Source: Paulinella micropora (lineage: Eukaryota; Cercozoa; Imbricatea; Euglyphida; Paulinellidae). From it: a stretch of 64,000 bases of DNA. Of the stretch, positions 33,932 through 43,770 are shown in pieces; the first letter of the stretch is position 1, and each line of letters opens with the position of its first letter. The notes under the pieces are model-generated. The model had not been told where the DNA came from. It saw only the letters and a program-made list of their open reading frames with translations, and made no database searches. The stretch lies in assembly GCA_019918135.1 (NCBI GenBank), contig WBZZ01006244.1, positions 1 to 64,000 of the forward strand. The letters run 5' to 3'. Position numbers and translations under genes: made by a program.

Positions 33932-35917
33932 TCAGGGCCTGAGCTCGGACCAGGGCGTGCCGACGTCCGTGAGCAGCCGCAGCGGATCTTCTGGGCGGCT
34001 GGCTCCGCCCAACAAGCCCGAACAGTGGAGAAACGTCCACTGCTCGGGTCGTAGCCCGCCGGGCGCGCTCGTCCAACCGCCCGTGCCGGCCCCGTGTTGT
34101 GCCAGGGCGGAGGCCTCTGCCGGGCTGAGGGTCACGTCGATGTCTTTGACTTCATATGTCGGCTCCGCGGAGGGTCGCGGGGACCGCCGCAGCAGGGAAC
34201 AGCTACCTCGCCAACCCGCACTGGGCAGCACCACCGCGCCGCTTGGCGGCTCCCGCGCCAGTTCCACCCGCTGGTCGTACAACCAGAGCCGACCGCACTG
34301 GACTGGCAGGCCCTGCGCGCAGAGACCGCGCCACACGGCACGCTGCAATTCCTGTGCGTTCCGCTCGGCGGACCACTGCTGTAGGTGCAGGTAGTGCTGC
34401 GGCGGGAAGGACCGAAAGCACAACTCTTGGAGCCAGGGCGTAAAACAAGGCGCGGCCAGCAGGCGCTGATAAAAGCGGGCCCAGGCCCGGAAGCGTTCGG
34501 CGCTGACCTCTGCCGAGTCCAGGCGCCCGGTCAGCCGCAGTGCCAACGAGAACCCCAACCGCCGCGGCCGGCGAAAAGAAGGCCCGTCCTGACAGAGCTG
34601 CGCCAGGACGGCCTGGAGCGGGTGTGGTTCTCCGGGTGAGTGGAGGGACGGGCCGCGATCGACCAGCGTCAGCTCCACCGGGGCCAGCAGGCGCAGCGCC
34701 ACCAGATCTGCCGCGCTCGGCTCTTCCCACCAAGTTAGATCGTGCAGGGTCAGTGCCAGGAACGCGGGCGCGGCCGCCCCCGTGGGACACAGCGCCAGGT
34801 GCAGCCTGGCCAGAACGCCGGGCTGCCACTCGTTGCACAACACGTGGCGCCGCCGCTCAGATCTCAGACTTGTGCTCCGCCACTCCTGCTGCAGCACGTG
34901 GTCCGGGTCGTACACCGAGCCGTCGTCGGCGCGGTTAGCTAGGCTCAAAGTGTACAGCTGCAGCGCGGGCGTACAAGCAGCCACGTCCCAGTTCAGCCCC
35001 GTGTTAGAGTCGATGGGCAGGGTGGCGAAGAAATAGAGCAAGAGGTCGGGAGTCAGCACCGTGTGATTAACCACGGAGCGGAGCCGCGGCCAACACACCG
35101 GGCGTGAAGACACCGGCAACACCATTCCTTCTTGCGGCGGTTGGTCTAGGTCATAGTACGGCCCGACCTCAATGGTTTCCAGTGTCGGAGCCAGGCGTTC
35201 AAAGCACTCGCCCCACAACTGTGGTTCGACGCAGTTCTGCACGCGCAGGTGTGCCAAGGGCGGCACGGGCGCGGTTGCGGGCCAGAGCTCACTCACGCCT
35301 TGCGGCCCAAAGGAGATCCCGCCCAAACTTAGACTGCGCACCCCTGGCAGCAGCCTGCGCAGGCAAGGCTTAATGTACTCTTCGTAACCAGGTGTTTCAC
35401 ACCCGGGCGGGCCGTCACACGGCAAAGTCAGCTCGAACGTGTGCAGCGCCGTGCGGGGGCCGTGTTCGATCCAGCTGCGCAAGAGAGCTTCGGCGCAAAG
35501 TGAGGGGCACGTCACACGCAGGCAGGCCACGTGGCGGAACCAGGGCAGGGCCAGTTGGAGGAGCTGCAGCCTGAGCGGGCAAGGGACACGCTCTACTTCG
35601 CAGTACCAAACCATTGTCACTTGGTAGTTTAGTGTCAGGGAGGTGTTCGCTGGGGCAGCAACAGCTACCCCGGCGGCCGCTGCTATTTCGTGCCGCACCA
35701 CTTCTGACGGGGTGCGGCAGCTCAGAGCTAGGTGTAACCAGCGCTGGGGGCGCAGCTGTGCGAAGAGTTGGCGGCGGGCGGATGACGAGGTTTGCTGCAG
35801 GGCCAGCAGGTCTGGCAGCTCGAGCCAGCCAGCCCCGTGCGACAAGAAAACCACCTGGCAGTCCACCCAGCGGTTCGCGGCGGTGGGCCGTGTGCACTGG
35901 CGTTTGGCCGGACGCAT
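33932..35917 (-). CDS. F-box/LRR-like protein, about 661 aa, intact frame
   Basis: The ATG at 35917 (MRPAKRQCTRP) gives a basic N-terminus followed by an F-box-like block (LELPDLLALQQTSSSARRQL, then RWLHLALS). The rest is leucine-rich with spaced beta-strand motifs such as FRHVACLRVTCPSLC, LHTFELTLPCDG, VRSLSLGGISFG and LAHLRVQNC, consistent with divergent LRRs. The frame remains open upstream to 36199, but that extension is G/C-run sequence and unlikely to be coding. No enzyme motif is seen. It lies upstream of the Rpb2-like gene on the same strand. An adaptor role in ubiquitination is inferred from resemblance to the other three such genes in this element and is less certain here. Confidence 0.7.
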   Translation of the reverse strand: MRPAKRQCTRPTAANRWVDCQVVFLSHGAGWLELPDLLALQQTSSSARRQLFAQLRPQRWLHLALSCRTPSEVVRHEIAAAAGVAVAAPANTSLTLNYQVTMVWYCEVERVPCPLRLQLLQLALPWFRHVACLRVTCPSLCAEALLRSWIEHGPRTALHTFELTLPCDGPPGCETPGYEEYIKPCLRRLLPGVRSLSLGGISFGPQGVSELWPATAPVPPLAHLRVQNCVEPQLWGECFERLAPTLETIEVGPYYDLDQPPQEGMVLPVSSRPVCWPRLRSVVNHTVLTPDLLLYFFATLPIDSNTGLNWDVAACTPALQLYTLSLANRADDGSVYDPDHVLQQEWRSTSLRSERRRHVLCNEWQPGVLARLHLALCPTGAAAPAFLALTLHDLTWWEEPSAADLVALRLLAPVELTLVDRGPSLHSPGEPHPLQAVLAQLCQDGPSFRRPRRLGFSLALRLTGRLDSAEVSAERFRAWARFYQRLLAAPCFTPWLQELCFRSFPPQHYLHLQQWSAERNAQELQRAVWRGLCAQGLPVQCGRLWLYDQRVELAREPPSGAVVLPSAGWRGSCSLLRRSPRPSAEPTYEVKDIDVTLSPAEASALAQHGAGTGGWTSAPGGLRPEQWTFLHCSGLLGGASRPEDPLRLLTDVGTPWSELRP

Positions 35918-36444
35918 GCCACCGGGTACAACGACGGGGGCTAGACGGCAAGCACTGCTCCGGTAATCGGTCGGTGCCAGCAAAGTGTCGGCCAGGCGTG
36001 GCCCGGCACGCAGCGCGTCGGGCGCGAGCCCCCCGGAGGGGGGGGGACAGGCCCCCGTCGCCCCGCACGCCAGACCCCGCCGGCCGGCCCCCCCGACGGG
36101 GGCGAGGAGAGGGGGGGGGCCCCCCCCCCCAGCCGGCCCCCGCCGGCGCCCCGCGGATCCCGCGTCTCCAGCGCGCGGACCGCCGGCACCACGCGACACG
36201 CGGCCGACGGGGGGGGGGGGGGGGGGTGCGCTCTGTCGCCGGCGGCGGGGGGGGCACGGATCCGGTAGTCTGCTCCCCCTGGCCGCGGCCGTCGCGCCAT
36301 TTTGGTCTGGGCGAGGCAGTGCGTACTACATGCTCGAACCAGTCCGCCGCCGGGCGCCGCCCGGCACTAGCACCGAACAGTCAGCCCGTCGCGTGGCGCC
36401 GCCCACGACACACGACCAGCCAGCACGCACGTCGGGCGCCGCCC
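35918..36444. repeat. Intergenic with G/C runs and degenerate ~45-bp repeats
   Basis: Long C and G runs (36112-36130, 36209-36228) are followed at about 36330-36530 by four to five degenerate copies of a GTCGGGCGCCGCCCA...GACCAGCCAGCAC unit. The last copies extend into the start of the following open frame. Confidence 0.6.
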
Positions 36445-37309
36445 ATGACCACCGACCGGCCGGCACAGCATCGTCGGGCGCCGCCCAGCAACATCACCGA
36501 CCAGCCAGCACGGTACGTGGCGCCGGCCCCGCAGCCGGCCCTGGACGCCAGCCTGTGGCGGGCCAGCCGGCGGGGACTCCGGGAGATCCTGTCTCGGGAG
36601 GAGGCCCGGACTCTCTGGGCCGCCCTAGACACCACCGGGGCCAAGCTGCCAGCGTCCGCGCTAGCGACCAGCCTGCGCGTCGGGGCACGCCTGTCGCGCA
36701 TAGCCTCCGGACGCGCCCTCGCCGTGGCCGCCGTCGACGTCGTCCGGCTCGCCGCCGGCGGGGGCCGGCCGCCCGGCGCCGCCTGTGGCAAGCCCCTGGA
36801 CGGGCCCGCCCGTACCCGGCGCTGTGGGCCGCAGTGGGGCTGGGGGCCCCGGTCCTAGTCCGGCTGGCGGTCCCCGAGCCCCGGCGCGGCGAGTCGCTGC
36901 CGCGCCTGTTCCTAGCGGCGGGCTTTCCTAGGGGCGGGCGCGCCCCCCGGCGCAGGCCTACGCCGTGCAAGGACTGCACAGCCAGCCCCTGGTGTCGCCC
37001 AGCTGGCACTCCTGCGGCCGGCTGCGGAGCCAGTGTTGGCGCCGGCTCGAGCGCAGGCTGCCGCGCGGGGCCCGGGAGGCCTGCTGCGGCTGGCGCCAGG
37101 CGCACGAGCTGCACCAGGACGCCCGCCTGGCCTTGCGGCGTGGCGGCCACGCGCTGATTAGATTCTCGCGCGGGGGCTCCGAGCTCTTGCCCGCCCTCGA
37201 CGCCTACCACCGACAGCACGTAGCCCTCGTGTATTTTTACCGGCGGCCAGACCTGGGCTACAGCGCACTCCCCACCGCGCACGGACGACCCCCTCCTCTG
37301 GCCTGCTAG
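36445..37309 (+). pseudogene. Unrecognised GC-rich coding region
   Basis: An open frame from the ATG at 36445 (MTTDRPAQHRRAPP) starts inside the degenerate repeats. It is helical and Ala/Arg/Leu-rich in the middle (LREILSREEARTLWAALDTT). Protein-like sequence in other frames continues to about 37309 (WHSCGRLRSQCWRRLERRL, HVALVYFYRRPDL). The coding region therefore looks broken about twice. No family was recognised. A roughly 45-bp piece of it (about 36824-36870) is duplicated at 38710-38756 beyond the inverted-repeat structure. Confidence 0.4.
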
Positions 37310-37349
37310 AGCCAGCCCGGGACAACTAACGGCCCTGACCGGCTGGATG

Positions 37350-38665
37350 GTAAGAACGGACCCCTCCTGCCGGTCGGGTGGCAGGACCAGGCACCTCCTG
37401 CCGGCAGAAAAGGCCAGTCTTTTCCGGCCGGGTGGCAGGAAAGGCCAGTCTTTTCTGGCCAGGTGGCACGAGTGGCCATTCTTTTTCTGGTCGGGTGGCA
37501 CGAGTGGCCAGGCTTTTCCGGCCGGGTGGCAGAAAAGGCTGGTCTTTTCCGGCCGGGTGGCACGAGTGGCCAGTCTTTCCCGGCCGGGTAGATATACTCT
37601 TTTGGCCGGATAGAGGCGTTGCCTTTTTTGATCTCCCCTCTCCCCTCCCCCCTCCCCTCTCCCCTCTCCCTTCTCCCTTCTCCCCTCTCCCTCCCCGCGC
37701 CCGAACATTGTGCAGGCCCCCCGCCAGGCTTTCGTCCATTATGGCGGTCCGGTGATGAGTGCCACCGGTGGCTTCTTGGTCACTGCCGCGAAACCAGGAA
37801 AATTTTCTTGACTTTCTAAAAAAATAATCTCACTACCCTAAGTGTCCTCATAGCAAGAATCGCACTTGTGGGCCAGAGCCGGCCCGCGCCTCGCCTAGTG
37901 GCAACAGGCCTGCGTATAGGTACAAATTGGCATCGGACTAATCCTACCTATCGAAATAAAAAGGAAATAATTATATTCTCTTTCTCTTTCTTTTACCCGT
38001 AGAAAGCGTTGGTTTTTTGTGCTCGGGAAAAGGGCCGGCCGTTCCGGTAGTACCAATGTATATATCCGGGAATACCCATTCGGTGGTGGCACCTCCGAGC
38101 GGCCTCGACCCACAAGTGCGATTCCTACTATGAGGACACTTAGGGTAGTGGGATTATTTCTTTAGAAAGTCAAGGAAATTTCCCTAGTTTTGCGGCAGTG
38201 ACCAAGAAGCCACCGGTGGCACTCATCACCGGACCGCCATAATGAAGAAACCTGGGCCGGGACCTGCACAATGTTCGGGAGCGGGGAGGGAGAGGGGAGA
38301 AGGGAGAGGGGGAAGGGAGAAGGGAGAGGGGAGAGGGGAGAACGAAAAAGGCAGTGCCACTATCCGGCTAAACGAGTATACGTACCCGACCGGAAAGATC
38401 AGGCCACTCGTGCCACCTGGCCGGAAAAACCCGGTCACTCATGCCACCGGACAGGAAAAAACCCTGTCACTCGTGCCACCGGACAGGAAAAACCTAGTCA
38501 CTCATGCCACCGGGCAGGAAAAGCCCGGCCACTCGTGCCACCTGACAGGAAAAGCCCTGCCACTCGCGCCACCCGACAGGAAAAGCCCTCCTCCCCGGCC
38601 AGCAGAGAGTGCCTGGTCCTGCCGCCCGATCGACAGGAGGTGGCCGGCCGACAGGAGGTGCTAAT
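37350..38665. repeat. Large inverted-repeat structure, copy 1 (origin, junction or foldback element)
   Basis: Two arms, about 37350-37890 and 38110-38665, are inverted copies of each other around an AT-rich centre (37900-38100). From outside to inside each arm has (a) six to seven degenerate 31-bp tandem units containing GGTGGCACGAGTGGCCAG, (b) a CT-rich tract (37625-37695, GA-rich in the right arm), (c) the 12-mer AACATTGTGCAG at 37704-37715, inverted at 38264-38275, (d) CGGTGATGAGTGCCACCGGT, and (e) TAGTGTCCTCAT-like and CGCACTTGTGGG boxes. The centre has a TATATA box and AATAAA, and minus frame 37895-38113. The same architecture recurs at 62590-63790. A replication origin, a joined-genome-end remnant, or a foldback transposon (those of Drosophila also have tandemly repeated inverted ends) are all possible. 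Confidence 0.85.
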
Positions 38666-38709
38666 CCCTGGCACTCTCGCCCAGCTTGCTCATGAGGAGG
38701 GCGAAGCCA

Positions 38710-38756
38710 TCTGTGGGCCGCGGTGGGGCTCGGGGCCCCGGTCCTGGTCGTGCTGC
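38710..38756 (+). repeat. Direct duplicate of 36824-36870
   Basis: CTGTGGGCCGC(A/G)GTGGGGCT(G/C)GGGGCCCCGGTCCT occurs on both sides of inverted-repeat structure 1 in the same orientation, with few differences. It suggests that the unrecognised gene on the left once had a second, now mostly lost, copy on the right. Confidence 0.7.
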
Positions 38757-39114
38757 GGCGGGACTCACTAGGCCTCGCAGCGTCCCCGCCCTGCTCACCC
38801 GACACGCTGGGGCCTGCTCCAGCGAGGCTCCCCTTCTTCTAACCCTCCTCGAACACAGATACTCTCGCAGGCATCCCCAAACCACCCTTTGCTTGCGATT
38901 TTATTCTTGCGTTCTACCTCTTTCTGACAGCGCGTTTTCCCTCTGCCATCCAAGGACGTCTAGGACAAAAGACTAGATTGCTGGCCTCCTGGGCTGCTTT
39001 CTAGAAATTGAAAGTGAGCACGATATGGTCCTGGACTGGAAGTCTGTTCGTGGGCGTGGGCATACCGCCGAGAGAAGAAATCTTCCTCCCGAGAAGAAGA
39101 GAGAGAGTATTCCT
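38757..39114. other. No gene seen; composition falls toward AT
   Basis: GC content drops sharply between about 38.88 and 39.43 kb. Nothing recognisable before the small open frame that follows. Confidence 0.4.
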
Positions 39115-39393
39115 TTAATTGTATTCCTTGACAATGTCTAGGAATCTCTTTGCAAAAGCTTTGTCAGTGAATTTCCATTCGTTTTCATGCAACCAATTGA
39201 GTTGTTTCTTGGCCTCTAATGGAAAAGAGGGGTCTAAGATTGCTGTCATTAACATTTTCCGTAAATTCGCCATCTTCTGACCCAATCCGATCGTTGAGCC
39301 TTGGCTGCATTCGGTCGCGAGTTCCAAAAATCTTGCATGATCTAGTTGTTTTGGCGGATTTCCACAGAGCTGACAATTTTTGGACTTCGACAT
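39115..39393 (-). CDS. Small Cys-containing protein, 92 aa, in an AT-rich island
   Basis: The frame MSKSKNCQLCGNPP... has ordinary, AT-leaning codon use quite unlike the GC-rich genes around it. It has a single CxxC (CQLC) near the N-terminus and an otherwise helical, Lys/Leu-rich body (MANLRKMLMTAILD, KQLNWLHENEWKFTDKAF). An ATTAAA signal (39119-39114, minus) overlaps the stop codon, as in other compact genes of this element. It could be a recently captured host gene, a piece of one, or host DNA left inside the element. No family recognised. Confidence 0.5.
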   Translation of the reverse strand: MSKSKNCQLCGNPPKQLDHARFLELATECSQGSTIGLGQKMANLRKMLMTAILDPSFPLEAKKQLNWLHENEWKFTDKAFAKRFLDIVKEYN

Positions 39394-40023
39394 CGCTTCG
39401 TTTGCAATATAATTACAAGACGATTTTTTTTGCTGTGACTGCCTGCTGTCCGCGCCTGCCTTCTGAAGTCAAAACTGGGGGAGGGGAGAGGGCGGGGAAC
39501 GTGCCCGACGGGGGAGGGGGGGGGCGCGCCGGAGGGGGTGGAGACAGAGCGCGGGGCTGGGCGCGCACGCGGCGTACGACGCTGGGGTTGGGAGAGGGGG
39601 CAGTCGGCGGACTGCTCCCCCCCCCTGGGACCCGCGGGCTGCACGAGGAAGGGTGGCAGTGCGTGCACATGGCGCCGGGGGGGGTTCCCTGCCCTGTCGC
39701 CAGACCAGGCGCGCACTCCCCGGACAGCACGCCCCGCCGCCACCGGCCGTCCGCCCTGAGCCAAGCCCCCCCCCTCCCCCTCCAGGGAGACGACAGGCAG
39801 CCAGGGTGGGTTTTTTCTCCGGCCTGTCCTCAGTCACCCCAGGCTGCCCCGCCGGGGCGGCGACCGACGGCCCGCCGGCAGGAGGTTATTCCCGAGCGCA
39901 ACGGCAGTGCACCTAGAGGCCAGGCTTTTTTATTCCCAGGCACGTGCGGGGCCCAGTCTCGTAGCTAGCCCGGGCCCCGCCGGACGCCCTTCCCTGGGTG
40001 GCCCCCCCCCCCCCCCCGGGGGG
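39394..40023. other. Intergenic with G/C runs
   Basis: Several open frames cross this interval on both strands, but they are G/C-run sequence without protein-like conservation. A minus-strand AATAAA (39934-39929) probably ends the gene that starts at 43322. Confidence 0.45.
39929..39934 (-). terminator. Poly(A) signal AATAAA
   Basis: On the minus strand, about 90 bp after the stop at 40024. It lies in GC-rich sequence where AT boxes are rare. Confidence 0.55.
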
Positions 40024-43000
40024 CTACGCGGCGCGCCCCAGCCAGCTGAACAGTTCCGGCGGGGGGCCTTCCCCCGGCCCCGGGGGCCCGGGGGGCGGTT
40101 GCACCTCCAGCCCCGTGTCCAGGCACGACGCCAGCGGCTGGTCCCTGAAGCGGTGGCAGAGCTCGGACAGGCTCAGGGGGCGCGCACCCGCCAGGCGCGC
40201 CGTCTGGCTCGCGGACAGCTTGTGCAGGCGCCTGCCGGCCCAGACGCCCACGCTCGCCCGCACCACGTCTTGGTACGCCAACGTCTCCTCGGCGGGCGTC
40301 GCCGGCGGCTGCGCGGGGGGTGGGTTCGGCGCCGGGCCCTGCCGCAGCAGCTGGAACATGCTAGGGTACAGGAGGTACGGCTTGCTCATGAGGATCTCGA
40401 AGCCCTCCTCGGCGCAGACGGGGTCGCCGTCCGCGCCGGCGGGCAGGGTCCTCTTGAGCGTGAGGGCCTGTGGCAGGCTCAGGCCCACGCCCGGGGGGGT
40501 GCCCCACAAGGCCGCGGTGTGCCCCGCGTAGTCAAAGTCCGCCCGGGCCGGGTACCGGCGCACGGCCTCCTGCAGCGCCGCCTGCAGGGTGGCCGCCGGC
40601 TGGCAGTCCACGGGGGGCAGCCCCTCGCCCCACTCGTGCAGGCGCTTGGGGTGCTTGGCGTACGGGCGGGGCTGGCCGGCGACGGGGGACGACAGGGCAC
40701 GCCCCAGGCAGGCGACCAGCGCGTCGAAGTCCTGGACCCACGCCGGGTGTTGTAGCCGGAAGGACTTGCCGAAGGCGTCGCTCGTCAGGAGGCGCCTGGC
40801 CCAGTAGCGCCAGTACCAGGGGACGCCCGGCAGCGGGGGAGCGTCGGGCGGCGCAAAGTGGTGCGCGAGGACATATTCCGACCCGAGGAGTACGGCCGGC
40901 GCGTTGAGCCCGCGGGGCACGTAGGTCCAGATCTCCGAGTGCTTAGGCAGCGCCGCGCTGACCAGCACTTGCTGCCCCCAGCGCAGCAGGGTGCACCACC
41001 ACTGGCAGGTGCTGTTCCCCTGGCGTTCGGTGGACATGGCCTGCAGCGCGGCCCGCAGGCCCGGGAAGGCGTGGCACGCGAGGTACGGACGGTCGGTCCC
41101 GGGGCCGATCAGGACCAAGAGGTCCCGGAGGTCCTGCTCGTACTGGTACGTCCGGCCCAGGTACAGCGCCCGGTCCGCCAGGCGGAAGCCGGGCAGCAGG
41201 CGCAGCGCCGCGCCCGGGGCCGCGTGCCCGGGCCGCGGCCAGTGCAGCGGCACATAGCAGAAGCCCAGGTCGCTGAGCGAGCGCGTGACCAACTCCTGCC
41301 ACGCCTGGGACAGCCGCAGGGCGGCCGGCCGCAGGGCATGCAGCAGCGCCTGCAAGAGGTAGAGCCAGGACACGTGAGTCACTACGCTGTAGCCGCCGGC
41401 CTTGAGCCAGTCGAGCGCCTTGCCGAGCCGGGGCCGGCACACATTCAGGGTGCGCAGGCGCAGCGAGTCGGAACGGCCCGGCGCTCCCTTGGGCTCCGCC
41501 GACCAGTTGCTGAGCAGCGCCAGCGCTAGCGCCAGGCTGTACAGGCGCAGCCAGCGGTCCGTCACCTTGCGCAGCCGCACCAGCTCGTTCTCGGCGCCGG
41601 GTGGCGCAGCACGGGTTCCTCCCCACGGTGGGCCCGCCCCTGGTCCGCCGCGGCCTCCCCGGGCGCGCCAGCGGCCCGCAGGGAGGCCACTTCGCCCTGC
41701 TTGTTCTTGGCGAGCGCGCACTGGACCGCTAAGCGCAGCGCGTGGCCCAGGGTCTCTGAGCCCAGGAAGCCGCCGGGCAGCAACGCCTCCGGGACCAACG
41801 AGGCAAAGACGTGGAGCGGGCGGGGGTCGGGGGCGGGGGCGGAGGGGGCGCCCGACCAAGCGGCGCAGCGCAGTGCCCCCCGGTACACTACCTGGAGGGG
41901 CTGGCCGAAGCTGCCCAGCGACCCGGCGTAGCTCTTGCGGTAGACGCGTGCGCCGGGGCGGGCGCGCGCCAGCACCAGCGTCACGGGCGCCAGGGCTTCG
42001 GACGCCGCGAGCAGCAGGGCGTCCAGCCACCCAAACGTGAGCCCCAGCGCGGTGGCGGGCTGGCCGGGGGGCAGCGAAGCCAGCGAGCGCAACACTCTTT
42101 GCCAGGCCGCATACCAGGGGGCGCCCGCCCAGCGGGCCAGGGGTAGCTTCCTGGCTAGGTCGTGCACGGCGGCCTCCGTCGGGGGCGCGGGGTCCTCTGG
42201 CGCGCCCACGAGCAGCGCACGCAGCACAGAGTCCCAGCCCGCCCCCACGTCCAGCGCGGCCCGGCCCTCGGGTGTGAGCTCGCCCACGCCCGCCTCGAGG
42301 GCCCGCAGGGCGTCGGCCCACTCGACCGCGAGCGCCGCCGCGCCGCCGCCGGCACCGCCCGGGCCACTCGTGGCAGAGATGCTGGAGCTGCTGGAGCTGC
42401 TCTGGCCGCTCGTGGCAGAGCTGCTGGAGCTGCTGGAGCTGGTCTGGCCGAGACCGCCGGCACCGCCCGGGCCGCTCGTGGCAGAGCTGTTGGAGCTGCT
42501 CTGGCCGCTGCGGGGGGGAGGAGAGTCGGACCCCACCTTCCGGCGTTTGGCGGGCGGCGGTGAGGGAGAAGCCCTCCGGCGCACCCACAACGGGGTAGGC
42601 GTGCGGAGCCGGTGGTCCAAGTCCATCAAGCGTTTCATCCCCTCGTGGAGACCCTCTAGCAACTGCCACAAGTCCTGCAGGCGCCGGAGCAGGCAGCAGG
42701 CGCCGTCGACGAAGGCATCGAACTTAGCCTCCAGGGCCCGCAGCTCCTCCGCCGCGCCGGCCGGCGCGCCGGCTGGCCCGTCGGTTGGCCCGTCGGTTGG
42801 CCCGTCGGCTGGCCCGTCGGCTGGCCCGTCGGCTGCCAGGGGCTCCGCTTCCGGAGCCCCTCCCGCAGGAGCCGCGGGGCCTGCCCCACGTTGTTTCACC
42901 CAATCTTGGTCGTCCTTGAACAAGTACAGCGCGTTACCCGCCTCCTCGGCCGCCTGCAGAAAATGCCGGCAGGCCTCACCTTGCCACAGGGGCAGGGGTA

Positions 43001-43322
43001 CCAGGTCCCACTGCGCTGCACACAGCCGCCAGTCCTGGAGGCTAGCAGGCACGGCTAGCCCCAGTGCCTGGAGCCGGACCAGCCACGCCTTTTCGTAACC
43101 TTGGTCTGCGTAGGAGCGTAGCTGGGCACACAGGTACCGCAGGGGCGTCTCCTCGGTGCCGATCCGCCACAGCAACCGGGTGGTCCCGACCCATAGGTCG
43201 TTCTGGCCGGCCCACAGGTGTACTTGGCAGCGCGCCGGGGGTTCGGTGAGCAGGACCTCCTCGACGCGGAGGACACGGGACGGCTCGTCCTGGCTCCCGC
43301 CGGTGTTGCCCTGGGTTGACAT
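40024..43322 (-). pseudogene. Large protein of unknown function, about 1,080 residues (broken)
   Basis: The start ATG at 43322 gives MSTQGNTGGSQDEPSRVLRV. The N-terminal third is ordinary globular sequence, followed by an Asp/Gly/Pro tandem repeat (GPADGPTDGP), a helical segment, an NLS-like PPAKRRKVG, and long serine-rich tracts (GQSSSNSSATSG). The C-terminal half is globular with many Trp/Tyr/Leu (LGRTYQYEQDLRDLLVLIG, VPWYWRYWARRLL, FEILMSKPYLLYPSMFQLL). About one break is present. No family could be recognised; a structural (core or tegument-like) or transcription role would be a guess. It sits alone between the AT-rich island and a divergent gene, and ends with AATAAA at 39934-39929. Confidence 0.6.
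42765..42835 (-). repeat. 12-bp tandem repeat encoding Gly-Pro-(Ala/Thr)-Asp
   Basis: Six or so copies of a GGCCCGTCGG(T/C)T unit in frame within the 40024-43322 gene. The 12-bp period keeps the reading frame. Confidence 0.9.
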
Positions 43323-43770
43323 GCACGGTGGCCCAACACGCGAGCGTGAATAGTGGAGAGTAGGGGGCCCGCTTCGGGCCGAACTAGGCCCCCCCCCTAC
43401 CCCCGCGCCCGGCGCGCCAGCACGCCCCCCTTAGGGGGGGGTGCGGGCGGCCCCCCCCCCCCCTCGGGAGGAGGAGGGGGAGACGGAAGGCGGGGGGGGC
43501 CTCGCTTCCTCTGGCCGGCCGTGCGCCATCCGGGGGGGGGTGCCGTGTCCCCGCGCCTCCACCCGCGCGCCACGGGCGGGGGAGGGGGTCGTCCTCCTCC
43601 ACAGCTGGCGCACGCCGGGTCAGGGGAAGGAGGAAGGGGTCCCCCTCCCTCTCCCCAGCGCTCTGCCCCGAGGTAGAGACACGTCACCGGCCACACGCCT
43701 AAGACCCCCCCTCCCCAAGGTCGTGTCTTGTTGCCCGAGACCAAGGCCAGCAGAAGGCGCTCGCACGTGC
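43323..43770. promoter_or_regulatory. Divergent intergenic region with long C/G runs
   Basis: About 450 bp between two divergent starts (43322 minus, 43771 plus), dominated by G/C homopolymers at 43388-43540. No TATA-like box seen. It should hold both promoters by layout. Confidence 0.4.
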
